A stretch of 64,000 nt of DNA from Ciona intestinalis (lineage: Eukaryota; Chordata; Ascidiacea; Phlebobranchia; Cionidae). Every line of letters starts with the position of its first letter. Positions within the stretch are counted from its first letter, which is position 1. Both the position numbers and the translations under genes were made by a program. Under the pieces are notes generated by a model. The model had not been told where the DNA came from. It did not search any database and was given only the letters and a program-made list of their open reading frames with translations. Shown one piece after another: positions 1 through 9,830 of the stretch. The stretch lies in the NCBI RefSeq assembly GCF_000224145.3, contig NW_004190427.2:1-64000 (forward strand). Direction: 5' to 3'.

Positions 1-577
1 TGAGGGTCAATCAGTTTAACACCATTGTCATGCTAAAATATAAATAAACAGTTTTTAGACTTTGGTACAGGTCCTACTAGGCTGTGAAATGAATTGGCTT
101 AGAACAAATTATGAATGAATGATACTTGTATCCTTGCATGGCCGGGAAACAACAGTCATACATCCTGTGTCAAATTTTTTCGTTTTTTTTTATGTATGGC
201 TAATAATTCAATAAACCACTTGGTTGAAACAATTTCCATGAAATATCTTGCCTAAAGACACATATGCAAAATGGTAGCAGGCTAGCAGCGACGAGCCTTG
301 AACCTATTACCTCTGGCTTAGAGGCAGACATGCCAACCAAATCTGTTAAGATATTACCAATTACCTCTGGGTTATGGGAAGCAGTGACCATAACTCCAAT
401 AGTTGCTTTCATTAATTTTGATCGTAATACTGCTAACATTCCCATACGGAAGAACACGTGATCCATTCCAGAGGCATTACCTCTAAAACCAGCGGTCCCA
501 TACGACATTTGATGGCCTTTCGGTTTAGCATGGACTTCAGCTAGCTTTAAGATCGGTATCTCGTTCAAGGTAGCCAT
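1..577 (-). CDS. PGM3: Phosphoacetylglucosamine mutase, 5' two exons
   Basis: PGM3 interconverts GlcNAc-6-phosphate and GlcNAc-1-phosphate on the route to UDP-GlcNAc, in the cytosol. Exon 1 is 365..577 (71 codons, phase 0), with start ATG at 577..575 and donor GTAATT at 364. It shows the family's YGTAGFR segment (residues 26-32), [15 protein letters not shown] and the phosphoserine loop TASHNPE, with Ser67 as the expected catalytic serine. Exon 2 begins at 32 after a TTTTAG acceptor and reads [10 protein letters not shown] before leaving the window, so the junction gives SHNPE-HDNGVKL as in animal PGM3. The rest lies outside to the left. The 332-bp intron is largely filled by a SINE. The start is taken because residues align with the human N-terminus without extension. 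The gene is divergent from the aspartoacylase pair, so 578..857 may hold both promoters. Confidence 0.93.
108..345 (-). repeat. tRNA-derived SINE in PGM3 intron 1
   Basis: On the minus strand the element starts with a tRNA-like head whose B-box-like GGTTCAAGGC survives at 293-302, then a body ending in TGAATGAATG on the plus-left side. The head ends about 20 bp from the PGM3 exon 1 donor. It resembles the composite SINE-like Ciona family; the family name (Cics-1 type) is from memory and unchecked. Confidence 0.75.
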
Positions 578-992
578 TTGTAAGTTCTTATTTAATTAGC
601 TACTTGTTCTGAATAGAATTTACCGACCTTATTATATAAAATGTACTTAAATACATGGCACACCGAAAAGCAGTAAAACGCCGCAGTTCAAACATTTAAT
701 GTTATGTAAAAACATGAATTATACCAGTTAAAGTACAGATTCAAACTGTATTATAGGTATAGTAAACAAAAACTGCTGAGATTACTTAACATTTACGTTT
801 ATAATCCATCTGAATACACCACGACTTCAGTCAAAGGCAATAAGCCGGTGTTCATGATTGAATATTGCAACATGTACTTTAGCGCCTTTTTCTTGTGTTC
901 TCTCATTTATCGCCTTTTACAAATCTAATTCTCTCTATGCTATGTTAATACGTCGTCATCCAGCATATGCTGCTGTGCTGTTGGTACCATTA
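578..992. other. Intergenic, divergent PGM3 / aspartoacylase 5' region
   Basis: No gene is seen. The stretch around 890-945 resembles 2648-2710 upstream of the second aspartoacylase copy (shared TTCTCTC, TTTATCGCCTTTT and CTATGCTAT words), so the tandem duplication included 5' flanking DNA. Confidence 0.6.
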
Positions 993-1212
993 NNNNNNNN
1001 NNNNNNNNNNNNNNNNNNNNNNNNNNNNNNNNNNNNNNNNNNNNNNNNNNNNNNNNNNNNNNNNNNNNNNNNNNNNNNNNNNNNNNNNNNNNNNNNNNNN
1101 NNNNNNNNNNNNNNNNNNNNNNNNNNNNNNNNNNNNNNNNNNNNNNNNNNNNNNNNNNNNNNNNNNNNNNNNNNNNNNNNNNNNNNNNNNNNNNNNNNNN
1201 NNNNNNNNNNNN
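993..1212. other. Assembly gap (220 N)
   Basis: A run of N separates the 5' flank from the 3' half of the first aspartoacylase copy. In the second copy the matching interval is about 540 bp against about 280 bp here including the N run, so either the gap size is wrong or the first copy carries a deletion. Confidence 0.98.
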
Positions 1213-1784
1213 TTGACGACTTGGACAATTTTACGTTGCACATGTGCAGATATATCCAGCAAGCTTTCCCCAAAGACGTTTGTAGAATTCTGATGCTCGG
1301 CGGTGGTGTAATAAATGGCGATACCCTCTGTATGGTTAAGCGCGGTATTACTATTGAAGTTGGACCACAACCACAAGGGGTACTGCGTGCCGATATCATA
1401 GACTTACAGGAAAAAGCAGTGAAGCTCTCGCTTGAGTTCATAGATAAGTGCAACAAGGGTGTATGCTTTGACTCTTGCCAAATAGACGGCTACACGAGGT
1501 CCAAAAAAGTCGATTTTCCCCGAGACTCGCACGGTGATATTGCTGGCATGATACATCAAAATCTTCAGGACCAGGATTGGAAACCACTAACAAGGTCTTC
1601 TAAGGTGTTGCGCATGTTTAATGGCGATGACGTCACTCTGCGTGATGTCACTGATGACGTAGGTGTTGAAGAATCTGTATACCCGATGTTTGTGAACGAA
1701 GCTGCCTATTATGAAAAGGGGATTGCTTTTTATTTGGCCAACAAAACGTGTGTGACATTGCCTACATTGAAATTAAATAATTAA
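1213..1784 (+). CDS. Aspartoacylase/ACY3-like, copy 1 (3' part)
   Basis: This is the C-terminal ~190 residues of a zinc carboxypeptidase-like amidohydrolase that splits N-acyl aspartate (ASPA) or other N-acyl amino acids (ACY3). The frame opens straight from the gap with DDLDNFTLHMCRYIQQAF and ends at TAA 1782-1784. It keeps the catalytic Glu in ITIEVGPQPQG, the DWKPLTR segment and the substrate tyrosine in NEAAYYEKG. The zinc ligands (HxxE and the distal His) would be in the missing part. It is a tandem paralogue of the gene at 2883, with clear similarity in the flanks too, and no introns in the visible part. Whether it is whole cannot be said because of the gap. Confidence 0.85.
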
Positions 1785-2882
1785 TACACAACGCCTAAGT
1801 TTTCTTATACAATCGCAGTTTTAATTGAGCATGGTAAAATGAATGATACCATCTGTGGTATTAATTTCTACAAAACAGGAAATTGTATTCAGCGTCTTGT
1901 AGCGTCAGGTTTTACTGACACACTGTTTATCTTGTTTCCACTGAATGCGTAACTATCTACCAAACTATGAAGTCCACGTCAGTTTAAAGCAAACGACTCA
2001 ATGAAGGCCATTCAAAGTCAAATATTCCAGTGTATTTCGCCCAAATTGCAAGCAAATTCGCAAGCATGACCACCTATATAACGCTACTTCAGTACGCTAT
2101 ACTATAGTGTATATTATAACTACCTCTGGGGGCCAAACCCCTTAGCTTGTCTGGTTAAATTGTCGAGAACCAAGGTCTCCCCGATTATATGCATTGTGTG
2201 TATTTGTACCACACACCATGGCTTCATACCAGAAACAGAAGAAACTGATATATAGTCCTGTGGGGTGAGATGGGATACGTTAACACACAATATCCCATAT
2301 TTACTGATCGTGTTTCAAATAATTAACAACGCTCTTTTAGCGTCGTGAGGATTCGGGTATTATATTAACAAAAAACATTAGTTACTGCCAATAATGGCAA
2401 TAATCTCCAAAATATATGAACGACGGTTGTTTTGCTGCCGGTTCCCTTTCGTTGCTTTAATTTATCTGATCGTGGTTGATGTATCCGAAGAGATTTATGT
2501 AGCCTAATTTATGTTATGTTTTTTTACATTTTGGTTATTAAAAGTACGTAACCGAAACTCGTGTTAGTTCTCAAATAGGGATTTTTCGTGTAAAATACCC
2601 GACGTTGGAAATACTATGCATCAAATTCTTATACCTTGGTCTTGATGTGTTTTTCTTGAGTTCTCTCGTTTATCGCCTTTTTCAATAGAAATCTATTCAG
2701 GCTATGCTATCACTTGAGTCCCTGCGATTTTCGTGTTGAGTTCGTGTTTGGCTGCTTCATTCAACAAGTAAGTACTGTTACCGAATGTTGCAGTCGCCAT
2801 TGGTAAATATTTAACTCTTACCGTTTCGACGATACGGGCATAAAGGGATTGAGTCTTGCAGTGAAACAACAGTGATTTTAAA
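1785..2882. other. Spacer between the aspartoacylase copies
   Basis: The first ~100 bp after the stop resembles the 3' flank of copy 2. A degraded MITE lies at 2250-2365. At 2770-2771 there is a donor-like ACAAGTAAGT and at 2859-2865 an acceptor-like TCTTGCAG just before the copy 2 start, so copy 2 may have a short 5'UTR intron or a trans-splice acceptor. Nothing else is recognised. Confidence 0.5.
2250..2365 (+). repeat. MITE, left half only
   Basis: It begins TGTGGGGTGAGATGGGATAC and keeps the internal words TTACTGATCGTGTTTC, AATTAACAACG and GTCGTGAGGAT. The right terminal repeat is not found. Confidence 0.6.
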
Positions 2883-3812
2883 ATGGAAACGTCAGTAAAG
2901 GTGAAAGATGTTATTGTACTTGGCGGGACGCATGGCGACGAAATGTCAGGAGTTTGCTTGGTAAGAAAATGGTTGAATGGTTCGCCGTTAACCGCGAAGA
3001 CTTGCGAAGTAATTCCGTATCTTTCTAATGTGGAAGCAATTAAGTTATGTAGACGATACAAAGACTGCGACTTGAATCGCCAGTTTACTGAAGAGAATTT
3101 AAAATCAGTGCTGGCAGATACGGAATTGTCGTATGAGGTGAAACGGGCGAGAGAAATGAACGAAAAGTTTGCAGAAATGAATGGTTCAACATTCATTCTA
3201 GATTTACATAATACAACTTCAAATTCTCAAGTGTGTTTAATTGTTGAAGAATTAGACGGCTTTTCGTTGCACATGTGCAGATATATCCAGCAAGCTTTCC
3301 CGAAAGGGGTTTGTAGGATTTGGATTCTCGGCGGCAGCGTCGAATATGGCGATACACGCTGCATGGTTAAGCGCGGCATTGCTATTGAAGTTGGGCCACA
3401 ACCACAAGCGGTAGTGCGTGCCGATATCATGGACTTACAAGAAAAGGCAGTAAATCTGTCGCTTGAGTTCATAGATAAGTACAACCAAGGTGTATGCTTT
3501 GACTCTTGCCAAATAGAGGGCTACAAGACATTCATAAAGATCGATTTTCCCAGAAACTCGCAAGGTGATATTGCTGGCATGATACATCAAAATCTTCAAG
3601 ACCAGGATTGGAAACCGCTAACAAGGTCGTCCACTGTGTTCCGCAGATTTAATGGCGATGACGTCACTCTGGGTGACGTTATTGATGACGTAGGAGTTGA
3701 AGAATCTGTATACCCGATGTTTGTGAACGAAGCTGCCTATTATGAGAAAGGGATTGCTTTTCATTTAACCAACAAAGTGCATATGTCATTGCCTGCACTG
3801 AAACTTGAATAA
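2883..3812 (+). CDS. Aspartoacylase/ACY3-like amidohydrolase, copy 2 (complete)
   Basis: A 309-residue intronless gene, close to the 313 of human ASPA. It should hydrolyse N-acetyl-aspartate or other N-acyl (aromatic) amino acids with one zinc ion in the cytosol. Zinc ligands are seen as His17 and Glu20 in GGTHGDE and His109 in LDLHNTT. Substrate residues Asn65-Arg66 (CDLNRQF), Arg58, catalytic Glu169 (AIEVGPQPQ) and Tyr287 (NEAAYYEK) are in place. ATG 2883 has the context AAAATGG and puts GGTHGDE at the family's usual distance. ASPA and ACY3 are hard to separate by eye, so no symbol is given. Vertebrate ASPA genes have several introns; the intronless state of this copy, and of the visible part of its neighbour, suggests a retro-copied ancestor that then duplicated in tandem. 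All key residues are present, so it looks functional. Confidence 0.93.
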   Translation: METSVKVKDVIVLGGTHGDEMSGVCLVRKWLNGSPLTAKTCEVIPYLSNVEAIKLCRRYKDCDLNRQFTEENLKSVLADTELSYEVKRAREMNEKFAEMNGSTFILDLHNTTSNSQVCLIVEELDGFSLHMCRYIQQAFPKGVCRIWILGGSVEYGDTRCMVKRGIAIEVGPQPQAVVRADIMDLQEKAVNLSLEFIDKYNQGVCFDSCQIEGYKTFIKIDFPRNSQGDIAGMIHQNLQDQDWKPLTRSSTVFRRFNGDDVTLGDVIDDVGVEESVYPMFVNEAAYYEKGIAFHLTNKVHMSLPALKLE

Positions 3813-4247
3813 TATACAACAGGGCATTCAGTACATTGCTTACGTTCGCAGTTTTAATTCTTAATAGTAAAATTGATGACATACCAAATGCAATGGTGAT
3901 GCCAACGTAGCAGGAAATTTGCAACAGTATCCACAACCAGGAAATACCGACGTCGTGCAAAGTAATGCTCACTGGCAAACTGTATACTTGATCTGTTTCC
4001 ACTAAATGAAGAAACATCTGCTGGTCTGTAAAGCTAATGTACAAGTTACAAATACAAGTTACATACTTAATAAAGGCAGTTCAAAGCCAAACATTCCAGG
4101 CTATTTTGTTTGAAATGCGAATACGGGAGTAAATTCAAAAACGACCAATATGTTTCCTGATTTCATATACATTATATATATTCATTGTTTGTACCTTGAC
4201 AATATGCTATATGGCTTCATGAAAGCAACACAAAAATGCTGATTCTA

Positions 4248-4434
4248 AGTACTGTGGGGTAAGATGGGATACTTTAACATACAATATCCCATATTTCCCG
4301 ATCGTGTTTTAAACAATTAACAATGTCATCAAAGTCGTCAGGATATAGTATTATAATTCTTTATTGCATACAACCAAATGAGACAAGAAAATAGATTGAA
4401 AAGGTGTCCCATCTTTCCCCACCCTATACTATAT
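4248..4434 (+). repeat. MITE, complete
   Basis: Left end GTACTGTGGGGTAAGATGGG, right end TCCCATCTTTCCCCACCCTA. The terminal inverted repeats and the inner GATCGTGTTTTAAACAATTAACAA block are intact. Confidence 0.85.
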
Positions 4435-4588
4435 ATGTCTAAATGTTTTAACCACCGCAGTTTTGCTGCTAATTCTCCATTTCTTCGCTGCTTTAATTAA
4501 CCTGATCGTCGTTACTGTATTGCTAAAATAAATAAATAAATTAATATTATATACTTCGGTTATTAAAACTACACAAATAAAACACATA

Positions 4589-4790
4589 TAGTGGGGTGGG
4601 GGAAGTTGGGAAACCTTTAGCACATAATATTCAAGTATCCTGATTCCTGATTGTGTTTTAAACAATTAACAACGGTCTATGTGAGTCGTGGGGATATAGT
4701 TTTATAATTCTTTGAATGTTTTTTGTTTACTGATAAATGGGACGAGAAAATACAGTTAAAAGGTGTCCCATCTTCCCCCACTCTACTGTA
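4589..4790 (+). repeat. MITE, complete
   Basis: Left end TAGTGGGGTGGGGGAAGTTG, right end GGTGTCCCATCTTCCCCCAC. It is a standard ~200-bp copy carrying the GTCGTGGGGATAT and ACGAGAAAATA words. Confidence 0.88.
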
Positions 4791-4882
4791 TAAGTACAAT
4801 AGAAGTTTTTCTTTTGACCTATCGCGCGTAACAAAGCCCGTTTCGGTTAATTGTCTTTTCTGAACCGATGTAATAACAGTCA

Positions 4883-5093
4883 TTGTCGCCTTAGTATAAT
4901 GGTAACAGCGTCCACCATGTGATCACAAGGTTCTGAGCTCGAATCCCAAGTTCAACGTGTGTTGTACGAAACTACGGGTATCGAGAATGAAAATTATTTA
5001 TCCTCGCGAGGTGGAACAACGACAGTCATTATAACTGGAACGTAAGGTTTCACGGTGTTCTTTTTCATACCAGCTTACGAGTTACAACAACAT
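4883..5093 (+). repeat. tRNA-like head joined to SINE body, chimeric
   Basis: 4887-4957 looks like a tRNA-derived head (A-box-like TTAGTATAATGGTAACAGCG, B-box-like GCTCGAATCCC, anticodon-arm-like ACCAT...AAGGT). The acceptor ends do not pair, so it is not a real tRNA gene. It is followed by the SINE body (TATCCTCGCG ... CCAGCTTACGAGTTAC) in the orientation opposite to that found behind heads in other copies, so this is a rearranged or different SINE. Confidence 0.55.
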
Positions 5094-5551
5094 ACAAATG
5101 ATAGCCTAGTATTAAAAATCGTTAGCAGAAGTTACCTTTTTGGTCTTTTTTAACTTGTATAAACGTTACAAGAATAGGAATAAAAAAGTCCAGTATAAAA
5201 CTATTTATTATGATGCATTTATTTCGGCAAGTAGGTATACCAAATTTAAATTAAACCACTTTGTCCGTTTATATGGCTTACCCAAGATCGTCTGTCATTA
5301 TTACAAGAAATATGTTTTACCTTTTCGCTGAACAACGGCTGAAAACATACCGCTTCAAATCCGATAGTATATGTACAATATAGAATTAATATAAAACATA
5401 TCTAACGTTTAAAATAATAAAAATCGTGTATAAAACCAAAAATACCCGCTAGAGAACCAACGACTGCACATCATAAGTGCTGCAATAAAAACGCATTGCC
5501 AGAAAACTAAATTCACGCTTTATAGAAACTTAGACGAAATAGAACAAAACA

Positions 5552-8500
5552 CTAATGTCGTGGGTTTGACTGGACGGTCGAAATAGAGTCGTAACGTGTC
5601 ATTCGTTGCTCCATGTCTTGTAGTCGCATATCCTTCAACTTAAGCAGGTGTTCCAGTCTCCTTATTTTTACTTGAAGAATCTGAACAATAGTGACTGTGT
5701 CAGCTGTAGGAACTTAATATGTTAAGGTTTGATAATTCATAATGAATGAATGTAACTTGCTGTATCCTCGCGTTGCTTGGAAAACGACAGGCATTACAAC
5801 ATGGGTGTTTCGTTTTATACACCTCGTGCCAGCTTACAAGTTACCATGTATGTTACTTTGTGGCTAATTATTTTTGAGAGGAATACCCCCACAATTGTAG
5901 CAGCGACAAGCCTAATTTAAACAGATTTAATAATGCATAAGAGCTGAGGTAATTTATACTACCATAATGGATCATATTATTTGTCAGCAATATAACACAG
6001 TTTATTAAATACTTTAAAAACTTGCTTATTTGATATTTTAGGCTTTATATAATTTATTGCAAAAATTAACTGCAATAAAACTGATCATAAAGACTTATCT
6101 TATAACATGAAGAGCATACTCAAAAATTTGATCCAAAAATTGGAAAATGATAAAAACGAAGCAAATAACATCATGATCTAACCTGGACCGTTTCTTGAGA
6201 GGCAAGTAACGCTTGTTCTTTTTCCTCCAAAATAAATCGTGTTTGGTTGTCAAGTCCACTTAGTTCAAGCTGAGCAAGTGGTACTGGGTTCTTTACTATG
6301 TATTCTGTCTGGTCTGGTTGGGAGTTTGGTTTGCTTCCAATGTTAGCATTGGCTTGGGCTGTGGCATGTAGTATGTTATGATAGCCTAAATAAATGTACC
6401 ACATGTGTAACCTTAAAGGCATAGTTTTTGGATATTTTATGTTGTTGCAAGTTACAGCATGGTATCCTGTTCTATCCATATTGTGTCTGGTTACAAGTTA
6501 CCTTGTATGTAACTTAATGGGTGATAGTTATTTTTTGAATGCCTAACAATTAGAAAAAATTGTAATAAGAGACAACTGAGTTGTAGAAATTGTTGTAAGT
6601 GTCTTTCCCTGAACACATACACCCAAACAAAGTGAGCTTCGAACCCATAATCTCTGGGCTGGAGGCAGGCTACGGTATCAAACCAGTAGTTTTTTTAGTA
6701 AAAAGTTCGTTTTGTTTATTTACTACATAAGTAGTCCTCGCCTGGCCGGAAAACAACAGTCGTTAAATACGGGTGTTCTGTTTCATACACTTCGTACCAG
6801 CTTAGAGTTACCAAGTATGTTACTTTGTGTTGCATTGTATTTTGACAAGCATGACATGCAAAACCAAGGTAGTCACCTTTGTCTGCTGATCTTGCATTGT
6901 AGTACGGTCTATCAGGTGTATATCCTTGCTGTAAAATAATATTGTTTCTAAAATAAAAGATAGCCAAAAGAGCTTGTGTGTATAAAAATGAATTATCTGG
7001 TCAATTTAGTCAAATGAGTTTGGCTGTTTAAAAATAACATTTGAAAAAAGAACAGTTGTGTCATTCAAATAGGCTGAAATGTTTGTATTTAACAGCATAG
7101 ATCTTGTTGTATAAGTTAATATGTGTAAATAAAATTTGTTTTACTTTAATTTAATTGGTAGGCCAAGAAGTTTATAACTCAATAATAGATTATATATTGT
7201 ATGTAATAGAATAACCAGCCTTTTATAGAATAAAGAATTTTTAATTTAATAGAATAAAGGATTGAACTGTCAGTATTGTACAAAGCATTGGACAACTATG
7301 ATACTAACCCGCTATCCACTTTATGAGTGTATTGTATTAAGACTAATAACAGGAGTACCAATTGTCAGTTACAATTGCTCTCAACAGTTTCAAGTTTACC
7401 AAACAGTGTTTTAAATGGAGAATTTGCACATAAAATCAACTCGGTATAAAGTTACACTTTATTTTACAGACACTGTTTTTATAGCAAAGTTAAACAATAT
7501 AAGAAAAAAAACACAATTTAAGCAACTCACAGGAACTTTTCTGGTTTTAACTAAATGGTGGTCAATTTTCTGCCATAAACCGAAAAGGAATATTTCCACA
7601 ATACCAGAAGTGCATTCGGCTATTTTTCGCATTATATCAGCGGGAACTTGAAAATCCAATTTCGACAAAACTTTTCTGAAAAGTTATGAGGTTTAAAAAC
7701 TACTGTATTAAATAATAATTCAACAAACTTCCAAAATTTTAGGCTATGTTAAAATCGGTGGTTTACCAACTTTATCTAAAGGACATCTTTGTTTCGTAGA
7801 ATGTTCACATACCATAATTATGTGCTAACTTTTATAATTGGTTTTGATGACACACACTAGAATAAAACATTTGCTTTTTTTCCTAATGAAAACTTGAAAA
7901 AAAAGAATTAAGCAAATTTTTTTGCAAACTTTCTAAGGTTTAATGTTTCAGTATTGATAACCAAATTTTCTTCTGAATTAGCAAAAAATGTGAAATACAG
8001 AATGTTTCTGAATTGGAAAAAATACAAAGAATTTAAAAAAAAAATCCAAACTTTAATGTCCTGCTCGTTCATTTTTTTAATCTGGATATGTTATTTTATT
8101 TTATTTTTTTGTTTTTACAGAACAATTGTGTTATAACCACTGGTGTTGCTCCGTTACGTAAGGAAAATCTAGTTACATTAATTTTTTTAAATTCATGTTT
8201 TTAATAGCTAAAACAAGGATAAAATCTTTGTAAAAAATAAGTAATTTTGTCACAATGTACATACATACCTGTTTAAAGTTCCCCAATTATTCATTTTTTG
8301 ATTGACTGAGTTAGCTGAGACGTAGTTATGCAGTTCCACCATTTTAGGGAAGAAATGAAACACAATTTCAGCCACGAGAACTGTAAAGTCATGTAGTGAA
8401 TTTATATATGATATAAAATAGCATGTCAATCAAAGATTACATTAAAAAGACATTTATTTATCAGGCAGATAACATGTGAGCATAATTGTACTAATAAAAC

Positions 8501-8834
8501 AGGAAAAAATATGTTAGGTACCCCTGAAAAGTTACACTTATAATACAATAGCGAAATAAAGACTTAGTTTTGCAGCTTCAAATTTGGGTATAAGGGCAAA
8601 AGACTATCGTCAAATTTAGGTATAGGGATGTATAGGGTCAAGTGTTTCAATAATAATAAAGGATTTAAAATATCTCTTATGTCAATTTTGATTTAAATTG
8701 TAAAATACAAAATACTAACGTCCGTCGCTAAAATCGCGTGTAATGTTTTTCTTTTTTCTTGAAAGTGGTATGTCGTCTATCCAAGCAAACAAAGATTGCA
8801 TTGATTCTTCATCTAACTGTTCATCGAATGCCAT
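5552..8834 (-). CDS. SPEF1: Sperm flagellar protein 1 (CLAMP)
   Basis: SPEF1 is a microtubule-bundling protein of the ciliary central apparatus and of planar-polarised epithelial cells. Six exons join in frame: 8834..8720, 8380..8269, 7675..7531, 6928..6877, 6358..6183, 5680..5552, giving 242 residues against ~236 in human. Residues 1-~115 form the CH-like domain: WIDDIPLSRKKKNITRDFSD, then LLVAEIVFHFFPKMVELHNY, NSVNQKMNNWGTLNRKVL and LDFQVPADIMRKIAECTSG. A low-complexity linker follows. The C-terminal coiled coil reads EEKEQALLASQETVQ-ILQV and KIRRLEHLLKLKDMRLQDME, with stop TAG at 5554..5552. All donors are GT and all acceptors AG. For exon 6 an acceptor at 5681-5683 (GTTCAG) was chosen over one 30 bp upstream because it restores the family's TVQ-x-LQ spacing. 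Introns carry SINE pieces at 5738-5915, 6485-6695 and 6728-6832. No frame damage is seen. Confidence 0.96.
5738..5915 (-). repeat. SINE, SPEF1 intron 5
   Basis: Tail TGAATGAATGTAACTTGC, body CCTCGCGTTGCTTGGAAAAC to TTACCATGTATGTTACTTTG and a shortened head (TAGCAGCGACAAGCC). The middle is deleted relative to the copy at 9535-9830. Confidence 0.75.
6485..6695 (-). repeat. SINE with tRNA head, 5' body missing
   Basis: Head words GCTTCGAACCCATAATCTC and GGCTGGAGGCAGGC are clear on the right. The body starts only at GTTACAAGTTACC. It sits in SPEF1 intron 4. Confidence 0.7.
6728..6832 (-). repeat. SINE body fragment
   Basis: Carries GTCCTCGCCTGGCCGGAAAA through TTACCAAGTATGTTACTTTG and ends ~45 bp from SPEF1 exon 4. 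There is no head. Being to the right of a head-bearing copy, it is a separate insertion or fragment. Confidence 0.7.
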
Positions 8835-9329
8835 TTTAAATGCGCTTATTCCGGGATTATTTTTTTATATCAATCTGGAAAAACAAAGACAAGTAGCAAC
8901 TCTGGTATAAGCGCCGAAAAAGTCGCGTAAGAGTTACGTCAACTAATTAAAAACTCCAAAATCACTAATTGCATATACTTTAAATATAATCGCATGAAAT
9001 AATGGGCCATAAACTGTCGAAAAAACGGGCGAAATCAGGTTGAATTGAGAAATACAAAAACAGTTTTTGTTTGTTATGGCGTCGTTTTTTGCTACGTTAC
9101 AAAATACTACACTGGGTGTCGCAGGCGATTACCGTTAATCGGGGAGCATGTTTTATTGCTTTTGGATGACGCTGAGAATTGTTTCTGGAATATGAAAATA
9201 TCCGTTTACAGTAATATGTGGTTAAATCAATATCTATATAAAAACGTTGGTTTTACAATACGATAATACCCTTTGTACTAGTAAATATTGCCCACACACA
9301 CATATATAGGCCAATATTAATGTACTGTG

Positions 9330-9480
9330 GCAAAGTGATTTACGCGCCTAGCTGTCTCTAGCCCAATGTTTACGAATTCGAGACTCAATGCTGTTACCAT
9401 TATGGGAATGTTTCCTTGCGCAAGACACTTAATGGCAATTGCTCTAACCCAGTGGTTACTACTGGATTGTCCAAAACAAA
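9330..9480 (+). repeat. SINE, plus orientation
   Basis: tRNA-like head at the left (TTCGAGACTC as B box at 9377-9386), then CTTGCGCAAGACACTTAATG and CTAACCCAGTGGTTACTACT. The tail part is missing. Confidence 0.7.
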
Positions 9481-9513
9481 GCCATAGAAATTGTAACAAT
9501 TTCTATGGCTTTG
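9477..9513. repeat. 37-bp near-perfect palindrome
   Basis: CAAAGCCATAGAAATTG (9477-9493) is followed after TAA by its exact reverse complement ending at 9513. The arms are 17 bp. Confidence 0.95.
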
Positions 9514-9534
9514 GTCCAAAATGCTGACCAACTG

Positions 9535-9830
9535 TGTTGAATGAATGAATAAATGTAACTTACTTTATCCTAGCGTGGCAGAAAAACGACAGTCGTTATC
9601 ACACGGGTTTAACACCTCGTGCCAGCCTACGAGTTACCATGTATGTTTCTTTGTAAGTGATTTTTTGGGGGGGACTCATTTTTTATGTACGGCTGAAAAT
9701 TTGGACAACCCATTAGTAACCACTGGGTTGGAGCAATTGTCGTTAAGTGTCTTGCCCAAGGACACATACGCCCACAATGGTAGCAGCGTCGAGCCTTGAA
9801 CCCATTACCTCGTGTTGCCTTATCTCTTAA
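9535..9830 (-). repeat. SINE, nearly full length
   Basis: The best copy in the window. Tail TGAATGAATGAATAAATG, body with GTGGCAGAAAAACGACAGTC and CCTCGTGCCAGCCTACGAG, then CAACCCATTAGTAACCACTG, CCCAAGGACACATACGCCC and the head with TCGAGCCTTGAACCCATTAC. Confidence 0.85.

Larger units (their letters stand above)
3813..5551. other. Intergenic with two MITEs and a SINE-like element
   Basis: Convergent between aspartoacylase (+) and SPEF1 (-). It holds MITEs at 4248-4434 and 4589-4790 and a tRNA-like composite at 4883-5093. The rest, including 5100-5551, shows no supported gene. Confidence 0.6.

Noticed and set aside
858-1212. Coding sequence before and across the N run in copy 1
   Set aside because: The frame before the gap matches the 5' flank of copy 2, not its protein; N positions give no residues.
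4887-4957. Functional tRNA gene
   Set aside because: A- and B-box-like words are present but the acceptor stem does not pair and the arms are imperfect; it continues into a SINE body.
5690-5713. Acceptor at CCTACAG giving a longer last SPEF1 exon
   Set aside because: It would add residues between TVQ and ILQVKIRRLE and break the alignment with SPEF1; the downstream GTTCAG fits.
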